Shown piece after piece: positions 1-8,180 of a DNA stretch of 64,000 nt (position 1 is the first letter of the stretch; each line of letters opens with the position of its first letter). The translations under genes and the position numbers were made by a program. The notes below the pieces were generated by a model, which searched no databases, was not told the origin of the DNA, and saw only the letters and a list, made by a program, of their open reading frames with translations. Source of the DNA: Qipengyuania vulgaris (GTDB lineage Bacteria > Pseudomonadota > Alphaproteobacteria > Sphingomonadales > Sphingomonadaceae); assembly GCF_009827325.1 (NCBI RefSeq), contig NZ_WTYC01000005.1:186001-250000 (forward strand). Reading direction: 5' to 3'.

Positions 1-647
1 GGTACATGCTGCCGCAGACGGTCAACGCCTATTACAACCCGACCAAGAACGAGATCGTCTTCCCGGCTGCCATCCTGCAGCAGCCGTTCTTCGGCATCAG
101 TGCCGATCCGGCGGTCAACTATGGCGGCATCGGCGGGGTAATCGGGCACGAAATGGGCCACGGTTTCGACGACCAGGGTTCCAAATCGGATGGTACCGGC
201 ATGCTGCGTAACTGGTGGACCGACGCCGACCGCGAAGCGTTCGACCAGATGGGCAATGCGCTGGTCGAACAGTACAATGCCTACTGCCCGCTCGACGACG
301 GGGAAACCTGCGTCAACGGCCGGCTCACCCTTGGCGAGAACATCGGCGATCTCGGCGGTCTCAGCCTCGCCTACCGCGCCTACAAGCTGTCGCTGAACGG
401 CAAGGAAGACGAAGTGATCGACGGGCTGACCGGCGACCAGCGGTTCTTCCTCGCCTGGGCGCAGGTATGGCGTTCGCAGCAGCGCGAGGAATCGGCCCGC
501 CAGCGGCTGACCACCGATCCGCACAGCCCCGAAGAGTTCCGCGTCAACGGCATCGTGCGCAACATGGATGCCTGGTACGAGGCCTTCGGCGTAACCCCGG
601 AAGACGAGCTCTACCTTCCTCCGGAAGAGCGGATCACGATCTGGTAA
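1..647 (+). CDS. M13 family zinc metallopeptidase, C-terminal part (5' truncated by window edge)
   Basis: This is the C-terminal third of a neprilysin/PepO-type zinc endopeptidase, which normally runs to about 680-720 residues and acts on peptides in the periplasm or at the cell surface. The reading frame is already open at base 3, so the start lies outside the window. It opens with the family signature NAYYNPTKNEIVFPAAI. The zinc-binding HEMGH helix is encoded at 147-161 and the third zinc ligand lies in ENIGDLGG (from 336). The usual C-terminal CxW is replaced by TIW. A strong hairpin terminator follows at 675-713. The family assignment is certain from motifs; the substrate is unknown. Confidence 0.93.
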   Translation, partial: YMLPQTVNAYYNPTKNEIVFPAAILQQPFFGISADPAVNYGGIGGVIGHEMGHGFDDQGSKSDGTGMLRNWWTDADREAFDQMGNALVEQYNAYCPLDDGETCVNGRLTLGENIGDLGGLSLAYRAYKLSLNGKEDEVIDGLTGDQRFFLAWAQVWRSQQREESARQRLTTDPHSPEEFRVNGIVRNMDAWYEAFGVTPEDELYLPPEERITIW

Positions 648-674
648 GTACGCCAGTCGGCGCAGAAAACAGCG

Positions 675-713
675 AGGGCGGAGCAGGTCGGTTGACTTGC
701 TCCGCCCTTTCTT
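675..713 (+). terminator. Rho-independent terminator after the M13 peptidase gene
   Basis: A 15-bp stem (675-689 with 694-708, one G-T pair) closes a GGTT loop and is followed by TTCTT. It separates the peptidase gene from uppP. Confidence 0.75.
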
Positions 714-728
714 CATGAGAGCGCCCCT

Positions 729-1538
729 ATGGACAATACGATCACCGCCATCCTGCTGGGCATACTCGAAGGCCTGACCGAGTTTCTGCCGGTCTCCTCA
801 ACGGGCCACCTGATCCTGGCCCAGTCGTTTTTCGGTTACGATCCGGAACAGTGGCGCCAGTTCAATATCGTCATCCAGCTGGGTGCCATCCTGGCAGTCG
901 TCGTGTCTTACTGGTCGCTATTCTGGCGCATGGGCACGGGATTCCTGACCGGCCAGCCGGAAGCCCTGCGCTTCGTGCGCAACATCTTCCTGGGTTTCGT
1001 GCCGGCCGCGATCATCGGACTGCTCGCCAAGGATGCCATCGACGTCATGCTCGGCAGCCCGATGGTGGTTGCCGTCGCGCTGGTGCTAGGCGGGATCGCC
1101 ATACTGGTTCTGGAAAAGACGATACCCGCGCGGGAAGACACCGGGGTGGCGGCGCTTTCGTGGAAAGTCTCCATGGCGATCGGTCTCGCCCAGTGTCTGG
1201 CGATGATCCCCGGTACGAGCCGCTCTGCCTCCAGCATCCTCGGTGCGCTCGCCATGGGCGTCGGACGCAAGACCGCAGCGGAGTTTTCGTTCTTTCTCGC
1301 GGTGCCCACCATGCTCGGCGCGGCCACGGTCAAGATACTCGACGAACCGGCGCTGCTCCGCGGAGAGGCGCTGATCAGCTGGACCGAAATCGGCCTCGGC
1401 TTCCTCGCGGCCTTCCTCACCGCATTATTGGTGATCCGCCTCTTCGTCGCTTATGTCAGCAAGCACGGCTTTTCGCCCTTCGCATGGTACCGAATCCTGC
1501 TGGGTTCGATCGCTGTCTTCTGGCTCTGGGGCAGCTGA
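729..1538 (+). CDS. uppP: Undecaprenyl-diphosphatase
   Basis: UppP (BacA) is an integral membrane phosphatase that recycles undecaprenyl pyrophosphate to the monophosphate carrier for peptidoglycan synthesis; overproduction gives bacitracin resistance. The 269-residue product has the normal family length. Both signature motifs are present: EGLTEFLPVSSTGH near residue 14 and PGTSRSASSILGA near residue 160, which carry the catalytic Glu, Ser and Arg residues. Several hydrophobic helices fill the rest. The ATG at 729 is the only early start that keeps the first motif in place. It is monocistronic by position, with a terminator upstream and 94 nt before the next gene. Confidence 0.96.
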   Translation: MDNTITAILLGILEGLTEFLPVSSTGHLILAQSFFGYDPEQWRQFNIVIQLGAILAVVVSYWSLFWRMGTGFLTGQPEALRFVRNIFLGFVPAAIIGLLAKDAIDVMLGSPMVVAVALVLGGIAILVLEKTIPAREDTGVAALSWKVSMAIGLAQCLAMIPGTSRSASSILGALAMGVGRKTAAEFSFFLAVPTMLGAATVKILDEPALLRGEALISWTEIGLGFLAAFLTALLVIRLFVAYVSKHGFSPFAWYRILLGSIAVFWLWGS

Positions 1539-1632
1539 TGGGCCGCATTACTGTCACCGTTTCGTCTCATTTTAGGAACCGATTGCCAAACCATGGCTTG
1601 TCTGGATTGATACGAACTGCAGGGAACCCCCG

Positions 1633-1887
1633 ATGGGTCTGATTATCCTGATTATTACTGGTGCTCTTCTGGGCTGGTTGGCGACAATCGCCCTGAAGAT
1701 CGAGGACGGGAGCAGCATCTTGCGCAACGTCCTGGCAGGCATGGCAGGATCGCTGATCGTCGGCGTAGCCACTTCGGGCGGTGTTTTCCTGGGCGCAATC
1801 GGCGCGACTACGCTCCTCTATGCGATACTGGGCGCGCTCGTCTTCGTCGGCCTTTACAACGTCATACGCCAGAAGGCCTTGTCTTAA
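1633..1887 (+). CDS. GlsB/YeaQ/YmgE family stress-response membrane protein
   Basis: An 84-residue protein of the transglycosylase-associated (YeaQ/YmgE) family: three hydrophobic helices rich in Gly, starting MGLIILIITGALLGWLA and ending in a short cytoplasmic tail. Family members are small inner-membrane proteins often induced in general stress responses; the molecular role is unknown. AGGGAA at 1621-1626 serves as the ribosome-binding site. A GGAAC box lies at 1575-1579 but the matching CGTT element is not clear (CTTG at the right distance), so control by an EcfG-type sigma factor is only a possibility. Two acidic lipoprotein genes follow on the same strand. Confidence 0.9.
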   Translation: MGLIILIITGALLGWLATIALKIEDGSSILRNVLAGMAGSLIVGVATSGGVFLGAIGATTLLYAILGALVFVGLYNVIRQKALS

Positions 1888-1960
1888 TTTCGCCACCGTT
1901 TATCAAAAGCAGCCAGGACATGCCCTGCGGCATGAATCCTTGAACCAAGGGGAAGATATA

Positions 1961-2218
1961 ATGAAATTCACCAAAGCCACGCTCGTTGCATCGGCAGCCG
2001 CACTCAGCCTCGGCCTCGCAGCTTGCGACAGCCCGACGGAAGAAGCCGCTGAAGAGCAGGCAGAAGGCATGGAAGCCGAAGCTGACGCCATGGAAGACGC
2101 CGGCACGATCACCGACGAGCAGGCTGACGCCATGGAAGCCGAAGCTGACAACGTCGAAGACGCCGCCGAAGGCGACACCGACGAGTACACCGAAGGCATG
2201 GAAGAAGCCGTCAACTAA
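1961..2218 (+). CDS. Small acidic lipoprotein, paralogue 1
   Basis: An 85-residue predicted lipoprotein. The signal peptide MKFTKATLVASAAALSLGLAAC ends in a lipobox (LAAC, Cys22) and Asp at the next position. In Escherichia coli such a residue favours inner-membrane retention, but the rule may not hold here. The mature part is almost entirely Glu, Asp, Ala and Met in heptad-like phrases (MEAEADAMEDAG), which suggests helical or disordered character. A 19-nt identical direct repeat sits inside it (2068-2086 and 2131-2149). The start is fixed by AAGGGGAAG just upstream and by the signal peptide. It is a tandem paralogue of the next gene. No function is recognised. Confidence 0.8.
   Translation: MKFTKATLVASAAALSLGLAACDSPTEEAAEEQAEGMEAEADAMEDAGTITDEQADAMEAEADNVEDAAEGDTDEYTEGMEEAVN
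2068..2149 (+). repeat. Internal 19-nt direct repeat in the acidic lipoprotein gene
   Basis: CATGGAAGCCGAAGCTGAC occurs at 2068-2086 and again at 2131-2149, in the same codon phase, encoding MEAEAD twice. It indicates internal duplication of the acidic segment. Confidence 0.85.
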
Positions 2219-2245
2219 GACGCTTTCCAATCGGAATTCGAAGGC

Positions 2246-2277
2246 GGCTCGGGAGAAATCCCGGGCCGTCTTTTTTT
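2246..2277 (+). terminator. Rho-independent terminator
   Basis: A 9-bp stem (2246-2254 with 2259-2267, one G-T pair) with a GAAA tetraloop is followed by a seven-T run. It ends the transcript of the first acidic lipoprotein, so the second paralogue probably has its own promoter in 2278-2382. That stretch also holds a small inverted repeat, TGCGAC-aggc-GTCGCA, at 2341-2356. Confidence 0.88.
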
Positions 2278-2382
2278 CGATCTCCGGAACCAATCCCGCT
2301 CTAACACATTTTTGCCATGATTAGCGATTTGTCGTGCTTTTGCGACAGGCGTCGCAATCGCACCAATTGAAGGGGAAATTCG

Positions 2383-2658
2383 ATGAAATTCACCAAAGCT
2401 ACTCTCGTTGCTTCGACCGCTGCCATGAGCCTCGGCCTTGCCGCATGCGACGGCGCAAACGAAAACGCCATGGAAGATGCCGGCGAACAGCAGGCTGAAG
2501 AAGTGAACGACATGGCCGACCAGATGGAAGCCGAAGGCGCGATCACCAGCGATCAGGAAGACGCTATGGTCGATGACGCCGAAGACACGGCCGACGCCAT
2601 GGAAGAGCAGGGCGAAATGATGGACGAAGGCGCGGAAGACGCTGCCGAACCCATGTAA
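2383..2658 (+). CDS. Small acidic lipoprotein, paralogue 2
   Basis: A 91-residue predicted lipoprotein whose first 23 residues differ from the preceding gene product at only two positions (MKFTKATLVASTAAMSLGLA then AC and Asp). The mature part is again acidic and Met-rich (DQMEAEGAITSDQEDAMVDD) with no aromatic residues. AAGGGGAAA precedes the ATG, as in its neighbour. The two genes form a tandem duplication, each with its own terminator. A third lipoprotein of similar composition is encoded at 8478-8774. Function unknown. Confidence 0.8.
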   Translation: MKFTKATLVASTAAMSLGLAACDGANENAMEDAGEQQAEEVNDMADQMEAEGAITSDQEDAMVDDAEDTADAMEEQGEMMDEGAEDAAEPM

Positions 2659-2683
2659 GTCACTTCTGCTTTGCAGAACGACA

Positions 2684-2718
2684 AACGGCTCCGGAGCAAT
2701 CCGGAGCCGTTTTCGGTT
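2684..2718 (+). terminator. Rho-independent terminator
   Basis: A perfect 12-bp stem (2684-2695 with 2700-2711) with a GCAA tetraloop runs into TTTTC. It lies between the acidic lipoprotein gene and the convergent phenylalanine hydroxylase gene and could serve both, although the T tract is better on the plus strand. Confidence 0.85.
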
Positions 2719-2748
2719 TGGCTCTGAATTCGGTCCTGATCGGTCTGC

Positions 2749-3690
2749 CTAGACCGGCTTGGCGCCCGATCCCCTGCCGCCGCGCAGCGTGTATTCGAGC
2801 GTCCCGCGATTGACCACATAGTCGACGTCGATCACCGCCGTATTGGCATAGGTGAACCCCGGCCCCAGATTCCTGTAGAGCTTGTCGAAATCGCGTTCTA
2901 CCGTCTGGCGGTAGAGATCCTCGAAGCTCGAGATGACGAAATAGGTCGGCTGCAGGTCGCTGATCACGTAATCGGTGCGCATAACCCGGTCGACATTGAG
3001 CATGATCCGGTTGGGGCTTTCCGCCTCGACCGAATAGACCACCTCGGTCGGTCCAGACAGGATGCCTGCCCCGTAGGCGCGGATATCGCCAGGCTTTTCT
3101 TCGAGCAGGCCGAACTCCACCGTGTACCAGTAAAGCGCGCCCAGCGCCTTCAGCCGGTTGTAACGCATCGCCTTCCAGCCGGCCTTGCCGTATTCCTGCA
3201 TGTAATCGGCATAGACCGGATCGGTCAGCATCGGGACGTGGCCGAAGACATCGTGGAACACATCGGGTTCCTGGATGTAGTCGAAGGTCTCGCGCGTGCG
3301 GATGAAATTGCCTGCGGGGAAGCGCCGGTTGGCGAGGTGCCAGAAGAACACGTGATCGGGGATCAGCATGGGCACGGGGACCACGCTCCAGCCGGTCAGC
3401 CTGTCGAGCTCTTCGGAAAGCTTGCCGAATTCGGGCACGCCCCCGCGCCCAAGGTCGAGCTTCTCCGTCCCTTCCATGAAAGCGGTCGCCGCGCGGCCGG
3501 GCAGCATTTCCATCTGCCGCTTGAACAGGTCGTTCCAGATCGCGTCGTCTTCGCTGTCATATGCGGTCTGCTTGGGCTCGAGCCAGTCTTCGCCCACATG
3601 CTCGGGCCGCTTCAAGGGCGCGGTGAATACATCCGCCGGCATTTCCGGCAGGCGGGTAAAATCTTGTTCTGTTTCTGCAAGTGTAGCCAT
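2749..3690 (-). CDS. phhA: Phenylalanine 4-monooxygenase
   Basis: PhhA hydroxylates phenylalanine to tyrosine using a pterin cofactor and non-haem iron, in the cytoplasm. The 313-residue product is in the bacterial range. The iron ligands are visible: His146 and His151 in FHDVFGHVPML and Glu192 in YWYTVEFGL. The substrate-binding IRTRETFDYIQEPD stretch precedes them. The start at 3690 gives MATLAETEQD; it is divergent from the PPK2 gene with 58 nt between start codons, so both promoters must lie in that gap. No pterin dehydratase (phhB) or Lrp-type regulator lies next to it. Confidence 0.96.
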   Translation of the reverse strand: MATLAETEQDFTRLPEMPADVFTAPLKRPEHVGEDWLEPKQTAYDSEDDAIWNDLFKRQMEMLPGRAATAFMEGTEKLDLGRGGVPEFGKLSEELDRLTGWSVVPVPMLIPDHVFFWHLANRRFPAGNFIRTRETFDYIQEPDVFHDVFGHVPMLTDPVYADYMQEYGKAGWKAMRYNRLKALGALYWYTVEFGLLEEKPGDIRAYGAGILSGPTEVVYSVEAESPNRIMLNVDRVMRTDYVISDLQPTYFVISSFEDLYRQTVERDFDKLYRNLGPGFTYANTAVIDVDYVVNRGTLEYTLRGGRGSGAKPV

Positions 3691-3748
3691 ATTGCTCCAC
3701 TAGATAGTAGCTTTGCCGCCACCATTCAAATCGGGAGATGCGCGCAGG

Positions 3749-4519
3749 ATGAAACGGAAAGAATACGAAACCGCGCTCGAACCGATGCGCGAAGAACTGG
3801 TGGCGATGGCGCGCTGGGTGCGGGTAACCGGCCAGCGTATCGTCGTATTGTTCGAAGGACGCGATACGGCAGGCAAGGGCGGCGCCATCCGCGCGGTGTC
3901 GGAAAAGCTCAATCCGCGCCAGTGCCATACCGTGGCACTGGGCACGCCGACCGAAGCCGAGCAGGGCCAATGGTATTTCCAGCGCTACGCCGGACACCTG
4001 CCGACAGCGGGCGAGATTGTGCTGTTCGACCGCAGCTGGTACAATCGCGCGGGCGTCGAAAAGGTCATGGGCTTCGCGACCGATGCCCAGGTGAACCAGT
4101 TCCTCGATCAGGTGCCGGTTTTCGAGAAGATGCTCGTCGAGGACGGAATACTTCTGTTCAAATACTGGCTTGGAGCGGACCAGGAAAGACAGGAGGAACG
4201 ACTGCGCGAACGGCTGGATGACCCGCTCAAGCGCTGGAAGCTCTCTCCCATCGATCTCGCCGCGCGCGGTAAATACGATGCCTATACCGAGGCGCGCGAG
4301 GAAATGCTGCGGCGTACACATACCGACTGGGCACCGTGGACGCTCGTCGATTTCAACGACCAGAAGCAGGGCAGACTGACGCTGGTACGCGACCTGCTCG
4401 ACCGCTTGCCCGACACCAGATGCGATCCTGCGGAAATCGACTTTCCCGCGTTGGGGCGCGAACCAGAGGCGGAGAGCTACGGCGTGCTCAAGCCCATCGA
4501 AAACTATCCGATCGCTTAG
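3749..4519 (+). CDS. ppk2: Polyphosphate kinase 2 family protein
   Basis: A PPK2-type kinase transfers phosphate between polyphosphate and nucleotides (usually nucleoside diphosphates, or monophosphates in some classes). The 256-residue product has the Walker A-like GRDTAGKG at 37-44, the lid-proximal FDRSWYNR at 93-100 and the YFQRY element at 76-80. It is a single-domain form. I chose the ATG at 3749 (MKRKEYE); an in-frame TTG at 3713 would add 12 low-complexity residues and lacks support. The gene ends convergently with the thiolase gene, overlapping it by 4 nt (4516-4519). Which nucleotide it uses cannot be told from sequence. Confidence 0.93.
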   Translation: MKRKEYETALEPMREELVAMARWVRVTGQRIVVLFEGRDTAGKGGAIRAVSEKLNPRQCHTVALGTPTEAEQGQWYFQRYAGHLPTAGEIVLFDRSWYNRAGVEKVMGFATDAQVNQFLDQVPVFEKMLVEDGILLFKYWLGADQERQEERLRERLDDPLKRWKLSPIDLAARGKYDAYTEAREEMLRRTHTDWAPWTLVDFNDQKQGRLTLVRDLLDRLPDTRCDPAEIDFPALGREPEAESYGVLKPIENYPIA

Positions 4520-5748
4520 GCCGCGCGCTCGAACACCGCGGCCATGCCTTGTCCGCCGCCGATGCACATTGTCTCGAGGCCGTAGCGCACCTCGCGCCGC
4601 TGCATTTCATGCGCCATGTCGGCGAGGATGCGGATACCCGTCGCGCCGATGGGGTGGCCGAGCGAGATGCCCGATCCGTTGACGTTGACGATGTCGCGGC
4701 GGCTGTCGTCATCGGCAAAACCCCAGCCCTTGAGCACGGCAAGCGCCTGCGGGGCGAAGGCCTCGTTCAGTTCGATCAGGTCGATGTCGTCCCAGCCAAG
4801 ACCGTTCTTCGCGAACAGCCGCTCGACCGCCGGGACCGGGCCGATGCCCATACGGCTGGGATCGCAGCCCGCCGCGCTCCACGAATGGAACCACAGGATC
4901 GGTTCGAGGCCGAGTTCCTCCACCTTGTCTTCAGCCACGACGAGGCAGGCGGCCGCGGCATCGTTCTGCTGGCTGGCATTGCCTGCCGTGACGACGGCTT
5001 GCGGGTCACGCTTGCCGTCGATGGGGCGGAGCGCGGAAAGCGTCTCCATGCTCGCATCCTCGCGGAAGCCTTCATCCTTGGCGAAAATGGTGGGATCGCC
5101 CCTGCGCGAGGGGATTTCGACCGGCACGAGCTGTTCGTCGAACCGGTCGGCGTCCCACGCGCGGGCGGCATTCTGGTGGCTGCGGACCGCAAATTCATCC
5201 GAGGCCTCGCGGCTGATGCCGTAATCCTTGGCGAGATTCTCGGCGGTTTCGATCATGCCGGTGATGACGCCGAAACGCTCGATCGGCTGGCTCATCAGCC
5301 GTCCCCGCGTCAGGCGGTCCCACAAGGCCATGTCGCCCATCCGCGAACCGTGGCGCGCCCGGGTGGTGTAGTGTTCCACATTGGACATGCTCTCCACCCC
5401 GCCCGCCAGCACGCAATCGGCAGCGCCAGTCTGGACCATCATCGCCGCGGTCGCTACCGCCTGAAGGCCCGAGCCGCAGCGCCGGTCGAGCTGGAAACCG
5501 GGCACTTCGATGGGATAGCCTGCCGCCAGCCAGCTCCACCGCCCGATAGCGGGTGCCTCGCCGCTGCCATAGCCCTGGCTGAACACCACATCATCGACGC
5601 GCAGAGGATCGATGCCGGTGCGTTCGACCAGCGCCTTGATGATAACCGCCCCCAAAGCACCCGCCTCGAGCGGGGCGAGGCTGCCGAGAAACTTGCCCAC
5701 CGGGGTACGGAGCGGCTTGCAGATGGCGACACGGCGGAGTTCGGGCAT
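4516..5748 (-). CDS. Thiolase (acetyl-CoA C-acyltransferase)
   Basis: A 410-residue thiolase of the FadA/AtoB superfamily, which cleaves 3-ketoacyl-CoA or condenses acyl-CoA units. The full catalytic set is present: Cys91 in LDRRCGSGLQA, His365 in GHPIGATG and Cys395 in CIGGGQG. The open frame continues far upstream, but the start is placed at the ATG at 5748 (MPELRRVAICKPLRTPVGKF), which matches the family N terminus. It lies 17 nt downstream of the family III CoA-transferase gene and the acyl-CoA dehydrogenase gene in one minus-strand operon, so it probably ends a short acyl-CoA degradation pathway. The chain length of the substrate is unknown. Confidence 0.94.
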   Translation of the reverse strand: MPELRRVAICKPLRTPVGKFLGSLAPLEAGALGAVIIKALVERTGIDPLRVDDVVFSQGYGSGEAPAIGRWSWLAAGYPIEVPGFQLDRRCGSGLQAVATAAMMVQTGAADCVLAGGVESMSNVEHYTTRARHGSRMGDMALWDRLTRGRLMSQPIERFGVITGMIETAENLAKDYGISREASDEFAVRSHQNAARAWDADRFDEQLVPVEIPSRRGDPTIFAKDEGFREDASMETLSALRPIDGKRDPQAVVTAGNASQQNDAAAACLVVAEDKVEELGLEPILWFHSWSAAGCDPSRMGIGPVPAVERLFAKNGLGWDDIDLIELNEAFAPQALAVLKGWGFADDDSRRDIVNVNGSGISLGHPIGATGIRILADMAHEMQRREVRYGLETMCIGGGQGMAAVFERAA

Positions 5749-5765
5749 GGGTTTAATCCCTAAAT

Positions 5766-6989
5766 TCAAGCATCGGAAAGGCGGGCGATATCGCGGTCGA
5801 CCAGCTGGCCTATTGCGCCCGAGGAAAGGCCGAGCCTTGTCGCGAGCACTTCCTCGGTATGCTGGCCGAGATAGGGCGCGGGGGCAGGCGCACCTGCCTC
5901 GCGGCCGGGAATGTTGGCGAAGCTGCGCGTAGCGGGATATTCGAGTCCCGAGGGGTTGCCCGATGAGCGGGTGAAAAGCGGGTTTTCGCCAACGAGAACG
6001 GGGTCGTTCGCGGCTTCGTGCATGGTGCGGTACCGCTCGAAGGTGCAGCCTTCCGCCCCCATCCGGCGTTCGAGGTCGCTCCAGTCCATCGCACCGGCGC
6101 GCGACTTGAACAGGTCGAACAGCGCGCGGCGATGCTCGAAACGGGGCCGGTCGCCATCGGCGAAACGTACGCCCTCCCGTTCTTCCAGAGCGGCAATTCC
6201 CTCCGCCACATCGAAGGCTTTCACCAGCCCTGCCCACTGCTTGGCGGTCAGCGCAGCGACCATGAAGCGCGTGCCGTCACGCGTGCGAAAGTCGCGCCCG
6301 AACGCACCCCAGATCGCATTGCCCAGCCGTTCGCGGTCGCCGCCGCGATAGAGCATTTCGGCCATCGCGCCGCTATTGGCGACCGTGCCGATCGCCACAT
6401 CGCCCAGCGGCACGCGCAGTTCGCTGCCCTCGCCGGTACGATCGCGGTGGCGGATCGCCGAAACCAGCGCAAAGGCGCAATATGCGCCGGTGATGAAATC
6501 CCAGGCGGGCAGCACCTGGTTGACCGGCGGCGCGGTCTCCAAGTCCCAGTCTTCCGGGCCGCACATCAGCGGATAGCCGCTGGCGGCGTTGACGGTGAAA
6601 TCCATCGCCTGCCGTCCGTCATGCCAGCCCATGATGCGCACGCTGACGAGATCGGGCCGGTCAGCCGCAACCGCATCGTGCGAAAGGAAGCTCTTTTCGG
6701 GTAGGTTGGTGATGAGGTTGCCGGTTTTTGCCGACAGTTCGACCAGCAGTTCGCGCCCCTCTGCGCTACGCAGGTCGAGAGCGACCGATTTCTTCGCCCG
6801 GTTGAGGTTCTCCCAACTCAGCGAGCGCCCCTCTTCGGTCAGCATGTAGCGATCGTAATCGAGCCCGCCTTCCTTGTGATCGACGCGGATCACCTCCGCG
6901 CCCATCTGCGCGCAATAGAGCCCTGCAGTGGGCGAGGCGACGAAGCTCGACGCCTCTATGATCGAGAGATCGTCCAGGAGGTTATACAC
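5766..6989 (-). CDS. CaiB/BaiF (family III) CoA-transferase
   Basis: A 407-residue member of the formyl-CoA/carnitine CoA-transferase family, enzymes that move CoA between carboxylic acids through an aspartyl-CoA thioester. The N terminus has the family pattern (SSFVASPTAGLYCAQMGAEVIRVD) and AKKSVALDLRSAEGRELL follows. The catalytic Asp is probably the one in PAWDFITGAY near residue 172. It is encoded 3 nt after the acyl-CoA dehydrogenase stop and 17 nt before the thiolase gene, so the three products probably act on one carboxylic acid that is first charged with CoA here. Substrate not deducible. Confidence 0.9.
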   Translation of the reverse strand: MYNLLDDLSIIEASSFVASPTAGLYCAQMGAEVIRVDHKEGGLDYDRYMLTEEGRSLSWENLNRAKKSVALDLRSAEGRELLVELSAKTGNLITNLPEKSFLSHDAVAADRPDLVSVRIMGWHDGRQAMDFTVNAASGYPLMCGPEDWDLETAPPVNQVLPAWDFITGAYCAFALVSAIRHRDRTGEGSELRVPLGDVAIGTVANSGAMAEMLYRGGDRERLGNAIWGAFGRDFRTRDGTRFMVAALTAKQWAGLVKAFDVAEGIAALEEREGVRFADGDRPRFEHRRALFDLFKSRAGAMDWSDLERRMGAEGCTFERYRTMHEAANDPVLVGENPLFTRSSGNPSGLEYPATRSFANIPGREAGAPAPAPYLGQHTEEVLATRLGLSSGAIGQLVDRDIARLSDA

Positions 6990-6992
6990 CCG

Positions 6993-8180
6993 CTACAGAC
7001 CCGCCGCATATTCGCGCAGCATCCGCTTGGCGATCTGCAGTTGCAGGATCTGCGTGGTGCCTTCGTAAATGCGGTAGATCCGCGCATCGCGGAAGAAGCG
7101 TTCGGCGTCGTATTCCGCGAGATAGCCCGCCCCGCCATAAATCTGCACCACGCGGTCCACCACGCGGCCGCACATTTCGGAGGCGAAGACCTTGAACGCC
7201 GCCGCGTGCTTGACCGTGTCCTCGCCGCGATCGACCCGCGCGGTAACGTCGGCCATCATGGCTTCGGCGGCATAGATCTCGGTCCAGCTCTCGGCGAGCA
7301 TCTGCTGGATCAGCTGGAAATTGGCGATGGGTTCGCCGAAAGCCTGCCGCTCGTTGGCGTATTTCACCGCGGAATCGAGCGCGCGGCGCGCATAGCCCGC
7401 GCTCGCCGCGCCAACCGAGATGCGGCCATTGTCGAGGCTCATCATCGCAAAGCGGAAGCCCTGACCCGTCTCGCCGCCGAGCAATGCATCGCCCGGCACA
7501 TGCACGTCGTCGAGCATGACATCGGAGATATGGCTGCCCGACTGACCCATTTTCTTGTCCGGGCTTCCGGTCGAAACGCCGGGGGTATCCATCGGAACGA
7601 GGAAGGCGGAAACATGCGCGTTTTTCGGTAGCGCGTCCTTCTCGGTACGCGCCATGATCAGCGCGACATCGGCGTGCGGCGCATTGGTGATGTAGCGTTT
7701 GGTGCCGTTGAGGATCCAGCCGTTCCCGTCCGGATCAGGCCGAGCCATCGTCTGCATGGCTGCACTGTCAGATCCGCTGCCGGGTTCGGTCAGGCCGAAA
7801 CAGGCGATCTCTCCGCCCGCGATGCGCGGCCACCATTCGGCTTTCTGCGCTTCGGTCCCGCCGTTTTTGATCGCCGAATTGAACATGCCGACATTGATCG
7901 AAAAGATCGAACGGAAGGCAGGCGCGGCATAGGCCATGGTCTGCACGACCTTGGCGTATTGGGTGATGTTGAGCCCCGCGCCGCCATAATCTTCGGGAAC
8001 GGTGAGGCCGAACAGTCCCATGTCCTTCATCTCGGCCAAGATGTCGTCGGGGACCTTGTCCTGCTCGATGACGTCCTTTTCCGCCGGAAGCAGCCGTTCG
8101 CGGACATAGCGTTCGAGCTGTTCGAGGAACTGGTCGAACGTATCCTGATCCATTCCGGGATTGGCGGCGGCCGTGCTCAT
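6993..8180 (-). CDS. Acyl-CoA dehydrogenase
   Basis: A 395-residue flavoprotein that introduces the alpha-beta double bond in acyl-CoA esters, passing electrons to ETF. Family marks: CFGLTEPGSGSD in the middle domain, YANERQAFGEPI in the C-terminal helical domain and the catalytic base Glu373 in IYEGTTQILQ. The start ATG at 8180 overlaps by 4 nt the stop of the upstream lipoprotein gene, giving translational coupling. It is the second gene of the operon lipoprotein - dehydrogenase - CoA-transferase - thiolase. The position of the catalytic Glu fits short/medium-chain enzymes rather than isovaleryl-CoA dehydrogenase, which is encoded separately at 52633. Confidence 0.95.
   Translation of the reverse strand: MSTAAANPGMDQDTFDQFLEQLERYVRERLLPAEKDVIEQDKVPDDILAEMKDMGLFGLTVPEDYGGAGLNITQYAKVVQTMAYAAPAFRSIFSINVGMFNSAIKNGGTEAQKAEWWPRIAGGEIACFGLTEPGSGSDSAAMQTMARPDPDGNGWILNGTKRYITNAPHADVALIMARTEKDALPKNAHVSAFLVPMDTPGVSTGSPDKKMGQSGSHISDVMLDDVHVPGDALLGGETGQGFRFAMMSLDNGRISVGAASAGYARRALDSAVKYANERQAFGEPIANFQLIQQMLAESWTEIYAAEAMMADVTARVDRGEDTVKHAAAFKVFASEMCGRVVDRVVQIYGGAGYLAEYDAERFFRDARIYRIYEGTTQILQLQIAKRMLREYAAGL

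Noticed and set aside
1575..1600. EcfG promoter for the GlsB-type gene
   Set aside because: GGAAC is present but the -10 element reads CTTG at the right distance, not CGTT.
4336..5763. 475-codon frame antisense to the thiolase gene
   Set aside because: No motif and Arg/His-rich composition; the opposite strand has a complete thiolase with its catalytic triad.
4516..6237. A 573-residue thiolase with an N-terminal extension
   Set aside because: The extra residues are the antisense reading of the CoA-transferase gene; the true start is at 5748.
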